A stretch of DNA of 64,000 nt from Arcicella rigui (GCF_034929435.1 NZ_JAYFUM010000014.1:106137-170136); one strand, 5' to 3'. Shown: positions 50,299 to 60,012, counted from the stretch's first letter. Numbers and translations are program-made. The notes: generated by a model from the letters alone, not told the origin.

Positions 50299-51531
50299 AT
50301 GGAAAAAATTAAAGTTGCGAACCCTGTCGTTGAATTAGATGGCGACGAAATGACTCGAATTATCTGGAAATTCATCAAGGATAAATTGATTACTCCTTAC
50401 TTAGATGTAGATATTAAATACTACGATTTAGGAATGGAATACCGTGACGAAACTAACGACCAAGTAACAATTGATGCTGCAAATGCTATCAAACAATACG
50501 GCGTTGGTATCAAATGTGCTACAATCACGCCAGACGAACAACGTGTTGAGGAGTTCGGCTTGAAACAAATGTGGAAATCGCCAAACGGAACAATCCGTAA
50601 CATCTTGGATGGTACTGTTTTCCGTGAACCAATCGTTTGTTCTAACGTTCCAAGATTAGTACCAAACTGGACTGCACCAATCATGATTGGTCGTCACGCA
50701 TTTGGTGACCAATACCGTGCTACTGACTTCGTTACAAAAGGAAAAGGTAAATTAACAGTTACTTTTACGCCAGAAGATGGTTCAGAAGCTCAAACTTTTG
50801 AAGTATTCAATTTCAAAAGCGACGGTGTTGCTTTAACAATGTACAACACTGACGAGTCTATCCGTGGATTTGCTCACTCATGTTTCAACATGGCTCTAAG
50901 CAAAGGATGGCCTTTATATTTATCAACTAAAAACACCATCTTGAAAAAATACGATGGTCGTTTCAAAGATATTTTTGAAGAAATCTATCAAGCAGATTAC
51001 AAAGCGAAATTCGTAGAAGCAGGTATTGTTTACGAACACCGTTTGATTGATGACATGGTGGCTTCTGCTTTGAAATGGAATGGTAATTTCGTTTGGGCTT
51101 GTAAAAACTACGATGGCGACGTTCAGTCTGATACTGTTGCTCAAGGTTTCGGTTCTTTAGGTTTGATGACTTCTGTATTGGTTACTCCAGACGGAAAAAC
51201 AATGGAAGCTGAAGCTGCACACGGAACGGTTACTCGTCACTACCGTGAACACCAAAAAGGAAGACCAACTTCGACTAACCCAATCGCTTCTATTTTCGCT
51301 TGGACTCGTGGTTTAGAATTCCGTGGTAAATTAGACGACAACCAAGAGTTAATCAATTTCTGCCAAACTTTAGAAAAAGTTTGTATTGAAACGGTTGAGT
51401 CTGGTAAAATGACTAAAGATTTAGCTGTTTGTATTTACGGAAACAAAGTAAATCATGGCGAACACTATTTATATACTGAAGAGTTCTTAGCTGCATTAGA
51501 TGAAAATCTTAAAGCTGCTTTGTCGAAATAA
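50299..51531 (+). CDS. icd: NADP-dependent isocitrate dehydrogenase
   Basis: The 410-residue enzyme is of the dimeric, eukaryote-like type (type II), starting KVANPVVELDGDEMTRIIWKFIKDKL. It shows KSPNGTIRNILDGTVFREPI near 94-113 (substrate Ser and Asn), HRLIDDMVA near 247-255, DGDVQSDTVAQGFGSLG near 274-290 and the NADP region EAAHGTVTRHYREHQ near 307-321. It makes 2-oxoglutarate and NADPH in the citric acid cycle. Frequent CGT, GGT and AAC codons suggest high expression. It is a single gene with its own terminator. Confidence 0.95.
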   Translation: MEKIKVANPVVELDGDEMTRIIWKFIKDKLITPYLDVDIKYYDLGMEYRDETNDQVTIDAANAIKQYGVGIKCATITPDEQRVEEFGLKQMWKSPNGTIRNILDGTVFREPIVCSNVPRLVPNWTAPIMIGRHAFGDQYRATDFVTKGKGKLTVTFTPEDGSEAQTFEVFNFKSDGVALTMYNTDESIRGFAHSCFNMALSKGWPLYLSTKNTILKKYDGRFKDIFEEIYQADYKAKFVEAGIVYEHRLIDDMVASALKWNGNFVWACKNYDGDVQSDTVAQGFGSLGLMTSVLVTPDGKTMEAEAAHGTVTRHYREHQKGRPTSTNPIASIFAWTRGLEFRGKLDDNQELINFCQTLEKVCIETVESGKMTKDLAVCIYGNKVNHGEHYLYTEEFLAALDENLKAALSK

Positions 51532-51550
51532 TTTTCGTTCAGTAATAAAA

Positions 51551-51590
51551 CAAAAAAGAAGCTGGCTCTTAGAGTTCAGCTTCTTTTTTG
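51551..51590. terminator. Terminator between icd and the convergent porin gene
   Basis: CAAAAAAGAAGCTG and CAGCTTCTTTTTTG form a perfect 14-base stem with a 12-base loop. A-rich and T-rich ends suit termination from both sides. Confidence 0.9.
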
Positions 51591-51610
51591 TTTATAGGCA
51601 AATTGTAGCT

Positions 51611-53278
51611 TTAGAAGAAAATCCCAAAGCTAACTACTCCTTTCACGTAGCTATTATCAATTTTAGCAGAAGGATAAAGCTCTCTATTATTTAAAACATA
51701 AGGACTATAAGCTTGTGAAGTTGTAGCATAAAGCCCCGTTACATCAATATAAAAATCATTCGTTCTGAAACCGACACCCGATGAGTACGCAAGCGTTGAA
51801 CGATTAATGGTAGATGAACCTTGGTCAAAATTAAACGAATAAGGGTCTGGTTGATAATTTACTCCTGCTCTTAAACTTATCGCATTAATTCTGTACTCCC
51901 CTCCTACTTTAATATTGAAAACATTTTTGAGGGTTTGTCTTACTCGCCCAGTATAATAATCTAAATCAGCAGCTAAATACTGGTCGTTTGCGGTAGTACT
52001 TAGTTTCATACCTGTATAAGCCAAGTATTCAACATCTGCCGAAAGGAATCCTTTTTTGGCAAAGAAAACCGCCATACCAATATTTGCCTTGAAAGGAGTT
52101 CTTAATTGATAATTATCACTAAAAGCATTGCTATTCAACAAAGGAACGCCTGATAAAAACCTTTCGCCATTTCTCTCTACAATTCCGTAGCCTGCATTTT
52201 TCATACGATTAATAATATTAACCGTTCCAGCATCAGTAGCATTGGGCAACACAATACCTGCATTGGCTTTACCGATGTTATCAGTATTTACATTGGCTTG
52301 AAGATTCGAGCTGATGGTTTCGTCAATATCATACCAAGTTGGCGTAGAAATCGACGCACCAAAACGAATCATATCATTTGGCTTGATAATAGCTCCGAAA
52401 GTCAGGTTGATACCACTACCACTGGTTGTATAGAATTTAGACTGTGTAAGTCCATTAAAAGCGGTATTGTTGATGTATTTTTCACTGTACTGCGAGCGAG
52501 TCTCGTATCTGAAACTTGGAATCCCAAGCGAGAAACCAATAAATGTTTTTTCGTTGGGTGTACCGCCCCAAGCAATTGACCATTGGCTCGAACGCCCAGT
52601 AGATTCAAAAGTATATTTTTGGTCAGAAACTAAAGAACCCTCTGTGGCAAGAAAAGAAAGATTGTTTTGAGAGTCCACTACTGGCGTAACTAAGAATGAC
52701 CAGTAATACAAGTGACGAGTCAAGTCAAAATTAGGAGCTTGGCTTGCGGCATTAGCAAAATCATTTTGTCCGAGATTGTAATCACCAACTTCACGGTTTA
52801 CTTGTTCTGCAAAAGCGTCTGCAATTGAACTTACATTATTTCGTCCACCAAATTGAATATTATTATAATATGAATTTTGGCGTGAGTAATTGATAGACCA
52901 CGAACCACGCCATTCTTCTTTGTACTGTGGTTGTGTTCCACCGAAAACGACACCAATATTGGCAATATTAAAGTTGCCGACATTAGAGTTCATGTTTGTT
53001 CCTAAGTACGATGAAGAATTACTGGTGTTTTGAAACGATGGCGTAAAATTAAATTCTGAACGAGTATAAAAACCAAGTCCTGCTGGATTACCTGCCGCCG
53101 AGCTAATATCTGCTCCTAAAGCTGCGTGGTTTCCTCCGAGTGCTTGAAAACGAGCCGAACCAGACGGTGCAGTTTGTCCAAAAAGTTTTGCTAAAGCATC
53201 AAAATTATTGTCCTGAGCTTTGGCAGAAAATAAGCTTAATACAGAAAATGTGGCAATTAGACGAAGGGAGATTTTCAT
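51611..53278 (-). CDS. FadL/OmpP1-family outer-membrane protein
   Basis: ATG 53278 is chosen (555 residues), giving the signal peptide MKISLRLIATFSVLSLFSAKAQ; ATG 53320 would add 14 hydrophobic residues. The mature start, ARFQALGGNHAALGADISSAAGNPAGLGF near 40-70, is the Bacteroidetes OmpP1/FadL hallmark, with a hatch-like N terminus before a beta-barrel. The final residues VKGVVSFGIFF end in Phe as in barrel proteins. It probably imports hydrophobic compounds, but the substrate is unknown. It is monocistronic. Confidence 0.85.
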   Translation of the reverse strand: MKISLRLIATFSVLSLFSAKAQDNNFDALAKLFGQTAPSGSARFQALGGNHAALGADISSAAGNPAGLGFYTRSEFNFTPSFQNTSNSSSYLGTNMNSNVGNFNIANIGVVFGGTQPQYKEEWRGSWSINYSRQNSYYNNIQFGGRNNVSSIADAFAEQVNREVGDYNLGQNDFANAASQAPNFDLTRHLYYWSFLVTPVVDSQNNLSFLATEGSLVSDQKYTFESTGRSSQWSIAWGGTPNEKTFIGFSLGIPSFRYETRSQYSEKYINNTAFNGLTQSKFYTTSGSGINLTFGAIIKPNDMIRFGASISTPTWYDIDETISSNLQANVNTDNIGKANAGIVLPNATDAGTVNIINRMKNAGYGIVERNGERFLSGVPLLNSNAFSDNYQLRTPFKANIGMAVFFAKKGFLSADVEYLAYTGMKLSTTANDQYLAADLDYYTGRVRQTLKNVFNIKVGGEYRINAISLRAGVNYQPDPYSFNFDQGSSTINRSTLAYSSGVGFRTNDFYIDVTGLYATTSQAYSPYVLNNRELYPSAKIDNSYVKGVVSFGIFF

Positions 53279-53319
53279 ATCTAATAAAATTAAGAATGTT
53301 ATTGCAATCAGGAGAAACA

Positions 53320-53347
53320 CAAATTTAATAGCTGTTTCAAACTACAA
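53320..53347 (-). promoter_or_regulatory. Promoter of the FadL-like gene
   Basis: On the minus strand TTG (53347-53345), 17 bases, then TAAATTTG (53327-53320) fits the TTG/TAnnTTTG promoter. It lies about 42 bases ahead of the chosen ATG. Confidence 0.5.
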
Positions 53348-53412
53348 CCTTATGACAGCTATGTTTTCTTATTCCCTCATATCACGATTGCAATCTTTTC
53401 AAGAAAACGTTA

Positions 53413-53446
53413 ATAAGCCCCACAAAGGTATCTCTGTGAGGCTTAT
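53413..53446 (-). terminator. Terminator of the Tyr/Asn-rich lipoprotein gene
   Basis: ATAAGCC-CACA and TGTG-GGCTTAT form an 11-pair stem with one mismatch around a ten-base loop. It lies about 30 bases past the stop at 53476 on the minus strand. Confidence 0.65.
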
Positions 53447-53475
53447 CTAAATAAATAATAAAAATATTTTAAGTC

Positions 53476-54576
53476 TTAACGTGGACCACGTGAGCCACCA
53501 GAACTGCTTCCGCCGCCTCCGCCGCTGCCACTACTTGAACCACCCGAAGAACCTCCCCATGATGAAGTACTGGTACGGTTGCTACTGTTTGAAGAAGAAT
53601 TATTATTCGACCAGTTCCAAGAACTGTTATTGCTTCTGTTGGTATTTGTCGTTGAGTTATAAGACGACGAAGAGTTGTTATTACTATAACCACTCGCTCT
53701 TTGTGGACGAGAATAATAAGTATTGTTCGAGCTTGAATTTCCGTTTGAGTAATAATCAGAACTGCTTCTTGCTCCTCTTTGTCCGTTGTTATAACTATTT
53801 CTATTATCGAAGCTTCCGTTATAAGCCGATTGCGAGTAAGGCTCACGAGTACGTTTTACTGGTGCTGAATAACCTCCATTGTTTGAATAATTACTGTTTG
53901 CACCTGTTACTATCGAGCCATAGTTATTGTAAATATAAGTATTGCCTCTACCGTAATAAGAATTGTAATTATACACCCAAGGGTCATAGTAATAAGGATT
54001 ATAAGCATAGGCATTATATCCCCAAGGACTATACCCAAAAGAATTCCAACCAAATGAACTCCAGCCTAAACCAAAGCTTGAACCATAAGCCCAACGACTT
54101 GAACCCCAACCCCATGGGTCGTTCCAATAAGGAGTTGCGAGTGAGTTATAACCATAAGGACTCCAATAGCCATAACCTAAGCCAAATGAAATACTTGGGT
54201 TATTGTACCAGTTATAAAGTCCGTAGTTATTGTTATAATACGAACTATTATTATTGTAATAATTTGAATTCGATTGATTTTGGTAGTAAGTCCGAGAGTT
54301 CAACCAATTTTTTGAATAATATTCATCTGTTCCCTGATTAGTATTATTATTGGTTCTATATTCCGGATTACGAGCATATTCCTCCTCATTTTCAGCAGCA
54401 TACAAGCTTTCACGAGTGACTAAATTCGCTGGGCGAGTTTGGCTTGCTGAGGCGTAGAGGTCATCATAAACACCAGCAGAGGACGAATTGGCTACTTGTT
54501 TTGAGGAGCTACATCCCCAAACGGTACTCATCAACGCAAAGGCTGAAAGGAGTTTGATGGATTTTAGAATGTTCAT
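53476..54576 (-). CDS. Tyr/Asn/Ser/Gly-rich low-complexity lipoprotein
   Basis: ATG 54576 is chosen (366 residues) because it gives a lipoprotein signal, MNILKSIKLLSAFALMSTVWGC; ATG 54669 would add 31 residues before it. After a short ordered region (about 25-75) the chain is low complexity. Residues about 80-230 are rich in Tyr, Asn, Trp and Gly (YYNNNSSYYNNNYGLYNWYN, then WGWGSSRWAYGSSFG). Residues about 255-350 are rich in Ser, Asn and Tyr, and the end is Gly/Ser (SSGSGGGGGSSS). It is probably disordered or prion-like on the cell envelope. I recognise no domain. Confidence 0.7.
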   Translation of the reverse strand: MNILKSIKLLSAFALMSTVWGCSSSKQVANSSSAGVYDDLYASASQTRPANLVTRESLYAAENEEEYARNPEYRTNNNTNQGTDEYYSKNWLNSRTYYQNQSNSNYYNNNSSYYNNNYGLYNWYNNPSISFGLGYGYWSPYGYNSLATPYWNDPWGWGSSRWAYGSSFGLGWSSFGWNSFGYSPWGYNAYAYNPYYYDPWVYNYNSYYGRGNTYIYNNYGSIVTGANSNYSNNGGYSAPVKRTREPYSQSAYNGSFDNRNSYNNGQRGARSSSDYYSNGNSSSNNTYYSRPQRASGYSNNNSSSSYNSTTNTNRSNNSSWNWSNNNSSSNSSNRTSTSSWGGSSGGSSSGSGGGGGSSSGGSRGPR

Positions 54577-54678
54577 GGCTTTGTCATTTAAGATTCTTGT
54601 GAATGTTTTAGGTAGATGTTTTTGGTTTAAGTATAAAAAAACGACCCAGAAACTAAAAACCAGAAACAATGAACTTAA

Positions 54679-54713
54679 TTTTGTGTCAAACTTACAACAA
54701 AAACTTATCTTTG
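54679..54713 (+). promoter_or_regulatory. Promoter of proS
   Basis: TTTTG (54679-54683), 22 bases, then TATCTTTG (54706-54713) is an exact promoter of the TTTG/TAnnTTTG type. It lies about 185 bases before the start codon, so a long untranslated leader would follow. No leader frame stands out in 54714-54897. Confidence 0.6.
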
Positions 54714-54897
54714 CAAGAAGTTATATTCATCATTAACAAAATTATTTCTTGGAAAGTTTCAATTTAAGGAATTGATAATGAGATTGTAAACCTATAAACT
54801 TGCCGTTTTTATGAAGACAATCTTTTAGGAACTTCCCCCTATCTTCCAATACAAATAATCACTTAAAGTTTTCAATTTTCAATTACCCAATATACTA

Positions 54898-56376
54898 ATG
54901 AGCAAAAGCCTACCAAAACGTAGCGAAAATTATTCTGAGTGGTACAACGAACTCGTGAAAAGGGCTGATTTAGCCGAAAACTCTGCCGTGCGTGGTTGCA
55001 TGGTTATTAAACCTTATGGCTATTCAATCTGGGAAAAAATGCAACGTGCTTTAGACGATATGTTTAAAGAAACAGGGCATACCAATGCTTATTTCCCTTT
55101 ATTCGTTCCAAAAAGTTTATTTGAAGCTGAAGAGAAAAACGCCGAAGGATTTGCTAAAGAATGTGCCGTTGTTACGCACTATCGCCTCAAAAATAATCCA
55201 GAAAAACCGGGCAAATTAATGGTTGACCCTGAAGCTAAATTAGAAGAAGAATTAATCGTTCGCCCGACGAGTGAAGCTATTATCTGGAGTACTTATAAAA
55301 ACTGGATTCAGTCTTATCGTGACTTACCTTTACTCATCAATCAATGGGCAAACGTAGTGCGTTGGGAAATGCGTACTCGTTTGTTTTTACGTACCGCTGA
55401 ATTTCTTTGGCAAGAAGGACACACAGCTCATGCTACTCGTGAAGAAGCCATCGCTGAAACAGAACAAATGTTGCACGTTTACGCCACCTTCGCAGAAGAG
55501 TTTATGGCTGTACCCGTAATCCGTGGAAAGAAAACTGCTAACGAGCGTTTTGCTGGTGCAGAAGATACTTATTGTATCGAAGCCATGATGCAAGACGGTA
55601 AAGCTTTACAAGCTGGTACTTCACACTTTTTGGGTCAAAATTTTGCAAAAGCATTTGATGTAAAATTCATGACCAAAGAAAACAAACAAGATTTTGTTTG
55701 GGGAACTTCATGGGGCGTTTCTACTCGTTTGATGGGTGCATTAATCATGGCCCATTCTGATGACGAAGGTTTGATTCTTCCTCCGAAATTAGCTCCTATT
55801 CAAGTAGTAATTGTGCCTATTTTCAAAGGACAAGAACAATTGGAACTCATTTCAAATACCATTCTGCCAATCGTTAAAGAATTAAAGAAAAGAGGTATTT
55901 CTGTGAAATTTGACAACTCAGATAAACAGTCGCCTGGTTTTAAATTTGCAGAGTATGAATTGAAAGGTGTTCCTGTTCGTTTAGCCATCGGAGCAAGAGA
56001 TTTAGGCAATGGAACAGTAGAAGTAGCCAGAAGAGATACAAAGGAGAAAAAAACGTATCCTATTGAAGGCATCGTTGATACAATTAGTACTTTGCTCGAC
56101 GACATCCAAGTAAATATTTATCAAAGAGCTTTCAATTTCAGAACAGAAAATACTTATAAAGTTGATACTTGGGAAGAGTTCACAAAAATCTTGGAAGAAA
56201 CACCGGGCTTCATCGCAGCACACTGGGATGGTACTTCGGAAACAGAAGAGAAAATAAAAGAACTAACCAAAGCTACCATTCGCTGTATTCCTTTGGATGC
56301 CGTGGAAGAAGAAGGAAAATGTATTCTTACAGGTCAGCCATCAAGTAAGCGAGTAATTTTTGCTAAGTCTTATTAA
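54898..56376 (+). CDS. proS: Prolyl-tRNA synthetase, eukaryote/archaeal type
   Basis: The 492-residue class IIa enzyme lacks the long editing insert of the E. coli form. It has a C-terminal extension ending in FAKSY, with the terminal Tyr typical of the type 3 (archaeal/eukaryote-like) group. Motif regions are RGCMVIKPYGYSIWEKMQ near 32-49, ELIVRPTSEAIIW near 118-130, QWANVVRWEMRTRLFLRTAEFLWQEGHTAH near 146-175 and WGTSWGVSTRLMGALIM near 266-282. It charges tRNA-Pro. The gene is single and ends in a strong terminator. Confidence 0.95.
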   Translation: MSKSLPKRSENYSEWYNELVKRADLAENSAVRGCMVIKPYGYSIWEKMQRALDDMFKETGHTNAYFPLFVPKSLFEAEEKNAEGFAKECAVVTHYRLKNNPEKPGKLMVDPEAKLEEELIVRPTSEAIIWSTYKNWIQSYRDLPLLINQWANVVRWEMRTRLFLRTAEFLWQEGHTAHATREEAIAETEQMLHVYATFAEEFMAVPVIRGKKTANERFAGAEDTYCIEAMMQDGKALQAGTSHFLGQNFAKAFDVKFMTKENKQDFVWGTSWGVSTRLMGALIMAHSDDEGLILPPKLAPIQVVIVPIFKGQEQLELISNTILPIVKELKKRGISVKFDNSDKQSPGFKFAEYELKGVPVRLAIGARDLGNGTVEVARRDTKEKKTYPIEGIVDTISTLLDDIQVNIYQRAFNFRTENTYKVDTWEEFTKILEETPGFIAAHWDGTSETEEKIKELTKATIRCIPLDAVEEEGKCILTGQPSSKRVIFAKSY

Positions 56377-56399
56377 GATTCGATTTACTCCAAAATAGC

Positions 56400-56434
56400 G
56401 ACAGCCTCAATTTTCATCGAGGCTGTCTTTTTTT
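56400..56434 (+). terminator. Terminator of proS
   Basis: GACAGCCTC and GAGGCTGTC form a perfect nine-base stem with a ten-base loop, followed by seven T. Confidence 0.93.
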
Positions 56435-56854
56435 AGGCGGATTGTAGGTAATGACGTTAAAGGAATCTATTCAAAAAAATGCTTTCCAAGAATAAAACAA
56501 TTAAACAAAACTTTGTCACCCCCTACTAAAGATGGTTAAGTTTTCAGTAACTGTACTATTCAATAATTTTAAACTGTATCAAAAGCTTAAAGAGTGGTAT
56601 GTTAGTGAGCATTGAAGAATATAAACTATATGGCTATTTCAGACTGATGTACGAATTAACAAAGGATAATATTTTGATGGTACAAATTTGGCAAATAGAT
56701 TCTGCAAATTTCTAAAAAAACCCCTAATATTAGTAGTATTTTAGAAAAAAGAACTAAAAACATTACATATATTACTGATTTTTAATATTTTTTCATGCTT
56801 TTATCAATTTTTTGGAGGGCGTGCATTGAAACAAAATTTTCAACGTTGGGAGTA
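56435..56854. other. Non-coding gap after proS
   Basis: About 420 AT-rich bases between convergent proS and the AraC-type regulator hold no frame with coding character and no strong hairpin. A CTAATATTAGTAGTATTTTAG palindromic word near 56728 is too weak to name. Confidence 0.4.
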
Positions 56855-58096
56855 TTATTTGTTATTGGACTTGGCGAGGTCTTCAATAAATTCGATGGGA
56901 GTCATTCCTGTGTGGTTGCGGAATACTCGATAAAAGTTACTTTTGGTAGAAAAACCTGCTTCCTGATAAAGCTGTTCAATAGTGTATTTCTTTAAGATTC
57001 CATCTTTCAGTAATTGTATTGCATAATTGATTCTCCATTCATTTTTATAGTCGGAAAATTTTTTTTCTAAACAAGAATTAAAAAAATAACTAAGATGATG
57101 AATGGGTATGTTTAAAGCTTCTGACAATTTATTTAAAGTAAAGGAATCATCAAGATAAGGTTTTTGCTCTTCAAAATATGTGCTAATAAGTTTTTTAATT
57201 TCCATCAATCTGGCTTCTTCAAGTTTAAAGACAGATTTATTATTTTCTTCTTTCTCGTTCACAACCGCTTCTTCTACCGATTCAACTGATACTTCTTCTT
57301 TTACGATTTCTTCTTCAAACTCAATTCCGTATAAAATCTTAGGAAATAAGAAGGCTGCAATCAATAAGCAGAAATATAAAAAATTAGCCAAATTCAGCGG
57401 AAATATCAAATAACTACTTCCATAAGGAAAATTTGGCGTATTGATTTTAAGAATGATAGAAATGAATGACAAAACTAAAGTCAAGGTAAAGCTCAAAGAT
57501 GAAAATATCCATAGCCAATTGTAAGTAGCTCTGAATTTAACTTTATCCAAAGGATTTGCCTGAAAGTACTTGTAAAGCATTTGCATTTCAAGCAATGAAA
57601 GTACTGTTCCGAAAATTGGTCTGAAAATAAAATGAAATTCAGGTTTTGAGTAATAAGTAATAGGATGAACAAAGATATTATTGAAGTCTTGAATGATTAA
57701 CTCTGCCAACGAAACTTTATAACTAAAGGGAGTAATCAAATAAGGAATTACGTCTATGAAGTATAAAATACAGGGCAATAAAAGTAAAAAATCCGATTTG
57801 GAAAAGGTGACTTTTTTACTGAGCATCGACCTTACATACCAATAAGAAAGAGGACGAACCAAATAAACTAATGGAGCGACAAATCCAAAAAGAGCAGCAA
57901 CGATATACTTGTCGCCACGACGAAATACATTGAAATGTAGCAAAGCATACACTCCTGAGATTAGGAAAAAGAGAGATAAAAATAAATTGGATTTATTTTT
58001 CTTTTTTAAGTAAGGATATGTGATAATAGCGACAATTATGCCGATAAAGCTCAGAACTCTTCCTAATTCATTATTTAGATATTTAATAAAATACAT
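56855..58096 (-). CDS. Membrane-bound AraC-family regulator (7TM-HTH)
   Basis: The 413-residue protein has seven hydrophobic segments between residues 12 and about 250. An acidic linker (EEEIVKEEVSVESVEEAVVNEKEE) follows, then an AraC-type double helix-turn-helix at about 300-405: LDDSFTLNKLSEALNIPIHHLSYFF, then YTIEQLYQEAGFSTKSNFYRVFRNHTGMTPIEF. This layout implies a membrane sensor that binds DNA directly at the cytoplasmic face. The signal and targets are unknown. No obvious target gene is adjacent, although folP is divergently transcribed 220 bases away. Confidence 0.88.
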   Translation of the reverse strand: MYFIKYLNNELGRVLSFIGIIVAIITYPYLKKKNKSNLFLSLFFLISGVYALLHFNVFRRGDKYIVAALFGFVAPLVYLVRPLSYWYVRSMLSKKVTFSKSDFLLLLPCILYFIDVIPYLITPFSYKVSLAELIIQDFNNIFVHPITYYSKPEFHFIFRPIFGTVLSLLEMQMLYKYFQANPLDKVKFRATYNWLWIFSSLSFTLTLVLSFISIILKINTPNFPYGSSYLIFPLNLANFLYFCLLIAAFLFPKILYGIEFEEEIVKEEVSVESVEEAVVNEKEENNKSVFKLEEARLMEIKKLISTYFEEQKPYLDDSFTLNKLSEALNIPIHHLSYFFNSCLEKKFSDYKNEWRINYAIQLLKDGILKKYTIEQLYQEAGFSTKSNFYRVFRNHTGMTPIEFIEDLAKSNNK

Positions 58097-58281
58097 ACAT
58101 AATTGCCACCTTGTTTGATAAGTAAATAGATGCGTTTAGAGCATTCGCTATCAAAGGCGAGTGCTAATATATCTAAAAACCATAGACTGTACAAGATAAT
58201 CTTTTTAGTTTTGTTGATAATTCTTTAAGTACTTAGTCTAATATAAATTGAACGATTAACAGCTAATTAAGTTTAACTTTA

Positions 58282-58289
58282 TAGCTTTG
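58282..58289 (+). promoter_or_regulatory. -7 box of folP
   Basis: TAGCTTTG is an exact TAnnTTTG match, 28 bases before the folP ATG. No TTG lies at the usual upstream distance. Confidence 0.45.
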
Positions 58290-58317
58290 TTTTATAATAA
58301 CATTATATTCAGATTTT

Positions 58318-59139
58318 ATGATTATCAACTGTAAAGGAAAACTTATAGACTTATCAAACCCAAAAATAATGGGTATTTTGAATATTACACCTGACTCTTT
58401 TTTTGACCGAAGTCGCTATGATGATGTTTCTAAAGTACTTGTTCAAGTAGAAAAAATGCTATCGTCTGGGGCAACTTTTTTAGATATTGGTGGACACTCC
58501 ACACGCCCAGGAGCAATGCCTGTGAGCGAAGATGAAGAAACACGAAGAGTACTGCCAGTGGTTGAAGCCATCATCCAACGTTTTCCAGAAGCTTTAATTT
58601 CAATTGATACTTTTAGAGCAAAAGTAGCCACAGATTGTATCGCTGCGGGTGCGGTAATGATTAATGATGTTTCGGGAGGAATTTTAGATGATTCCATGTT
58701 CGATACTGTGACAAAACTAAATGTACCTTATGTACTTATGCACAGCCGTGGTACTCCAGAAACGATGCAACAAATGACTCATTACGACAACTTGGTAGTA
58801 GATGTACTGGATGATTTACAAACTAAAGTTGCAACATTAAGACAGTTGGGAGTAAAAGACATTATCATAGATTTGGGATTCGGCTTTGCAAAAACGGCTG
58901 ACCAAAACTATGTCCTTTTGAATCATTTAAGAGATTTTGAAGTAATTAATTGTCCGATGTTGGTAGGAGTATCTCGAAAATCTATGATTTGGCGAAAATT
59001 AAATATTTCTGCCAACGAAGCTCTAAACGGTACTACTGTACTAAATACAGTCGCTTTGATGAAAGGAGCTAATATCTTGAGGGTTCACGATGTTCATGAA
59101 GCGATGGAAACAGTTAAGCTATTAAGTTTTCTTGCATAA
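58318..59139 (+). CDS. folP: Dihydropteroate synthase
   Basis: The 273-residue TIM-barrel enzyme has MGILNITPDSFFDRSRYDD near 18-36 and LDIGGHSTRPGA near 58-69, the two diagnostic pterin-site motifs. ISIDTFRAKVA near 94-104, INDVSGG near 115-121, VLMHSRGTPE near 139-148 and DLGFGFAKT near 185-193 also fit. The C-terminal RVHDVHEAM His is the usual end. It condenses the pterin diphosphate with p-aminobenzoate in folate synthesis. In many relatives it neighbours DUF1599, which here is 28 kb away. Confidence 0.95.
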   Translation: MIINCKGKLIDLSNPKIMGILNITPDSFFDRSRYDDVSKVLVQVEKMLSSGATFLDIGGHSTRPGAMPVSEDEETRRVLPVVEAIIQRFPEALISIDTFRAKVATDCIAAGAVMINDVSGGILDDSMFDTVTKLNVPYVLMHSRGTPETMQQMTHYDNLVVDVLDDLQTKVATLRQLGVKDIIIDLGFGFAKTADQNYVLLNHLRDFEVINCPMLVGVSRKSMIWRKLNISANEALNGTTVLNTVALMKGANILRVHDVHEAMETVKLLSFLA

Positions 59140-59170
59140 ATAATGAGAGAGTTTAGGCTCTCTCATTATT
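59139..59170. terminator. Bidirectional terminator between folP and mlaE-like gene
   Basis: AATAATGAGAGAG and CTCTCTCATTATT form a perfect 13-base stem with a six-base loop. Its edges include the last base of folP and the stop codon of the convergent permease gene. Confidence 0.9.
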
Positions 59171-59906
59171 AAGCACTTACTAATAACTGAGCCAAAAGGT
59201 AATCGGCAATTAAAACTGCAATACAACTATTGGTAACCGCCGCAGTACTTGCACGACCTACTTCTAATGCACCTCCGCTGGTAAAGTAGCCTTTGAATGC
59301 AGAGATAGACACAATAAGAATCGCAAACACAACAGACTTAATCAAAGCAAAAGGAACATTAAAAGCATTAAATTCATATTGAATCCCCTGTATGTACTCT
59401 TGTGGTGAAATTGCTCCTGTTAGCCAACCAGCCAAATATCCACCATAAATAGATAAAAAGGCAGCTAAAGTTACTAACATTGGGAATACTACAATAGAAG
59501 CTACTACTTTAGGTAAAACCAAATATGATGTTGAATTGATACCCATTACTTCTAAAGCATCTATTTGCTCGGTAATTCGCATCGTTCCTAACTCACCAGC
59601 GATATTTGAGCCTACTTTACCAGCCAAAACAACCCCTGTAATGGTAGGAGCAAATTCTAAAATGGTGGAATCTCGAACGATAAAACTGATGATATAATGA
59701 GGTACAAAAGGGTTGTTGAGATTGGCGGCTGTTTGTACACAAGTAACTGCTCCGAGAAAAAATGATACAATTGAAACAATTAATAACGAACCAATGCCTA
59801 TCTGAACGGCTTCTTCAAAACTGAGCTTGACATAAACTCTAAACTTTTCTCTGTTTGAAAAAAGCTTTGCCAAGAAAATAAGATATTTACCTAATATTGA
59901 CATCAT
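59169..59906 (-). CDS. MlaE-family permease (lipid transport)
   Basis: The 245-residue membrane protein has five to six helices. It has the MlaE/YrbE signature: VSIVSFFLGAVTCVQTAANL near 42-61, ITGVVLAGKVGSNIAGELGTMRITEQIDALEVMGINS near 89-125, then PKVVASIVVFPMLVTL. MlaE dimers move phospholipids with an MlaF ATPase and an MCE-domain protein. The probable ATPase is at 21164-21913, and no MCE gene is visible here. In many Bacteroidetes the two genes are adjacent. Confidence 0.9.
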   Translation of the reverse strand: MMSILGKYLIFLAKLFSNREKFRVYVKLSFEEAVQIGIGSLLIVSIVSFFLGAVTCVQTAANLNNPFVPHYIISFIVRDSTILEFAPTITGVVLAGKVGSNIAGELGTMRITEQIDALEVMGINSTSYLVLPKVVASIVVFPMLVTLAAFLSIYGGYLAGWLTGAISPQEYIQGIQYEFNAFNVPFALIKSVVFAILIVSISAFKGYFTSGGALEVGRASTAAVTNSCIAVLIADYLLAQLLVSA

Positions 59907-60012
59907 GATGATAGGGTTTAGTAATAGTGTTGAATTGAAAACGACTCTTTACTATCACAAATGAATAGTATCAAAATACATTAAAACAAATTATAGATAA
60001 TTAACAAAGATA

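Noticed and set aside
53481..54341. 286-codon plus-strand frame opposite the Tyr/Asn-rich lipoprotein
   Set aside because: It is a mirror of the low-complexity codons on the other strand. The minus frame has a lipoprotein signal, while the plus product is a meaningless Cys/Tyr/His-rich string.
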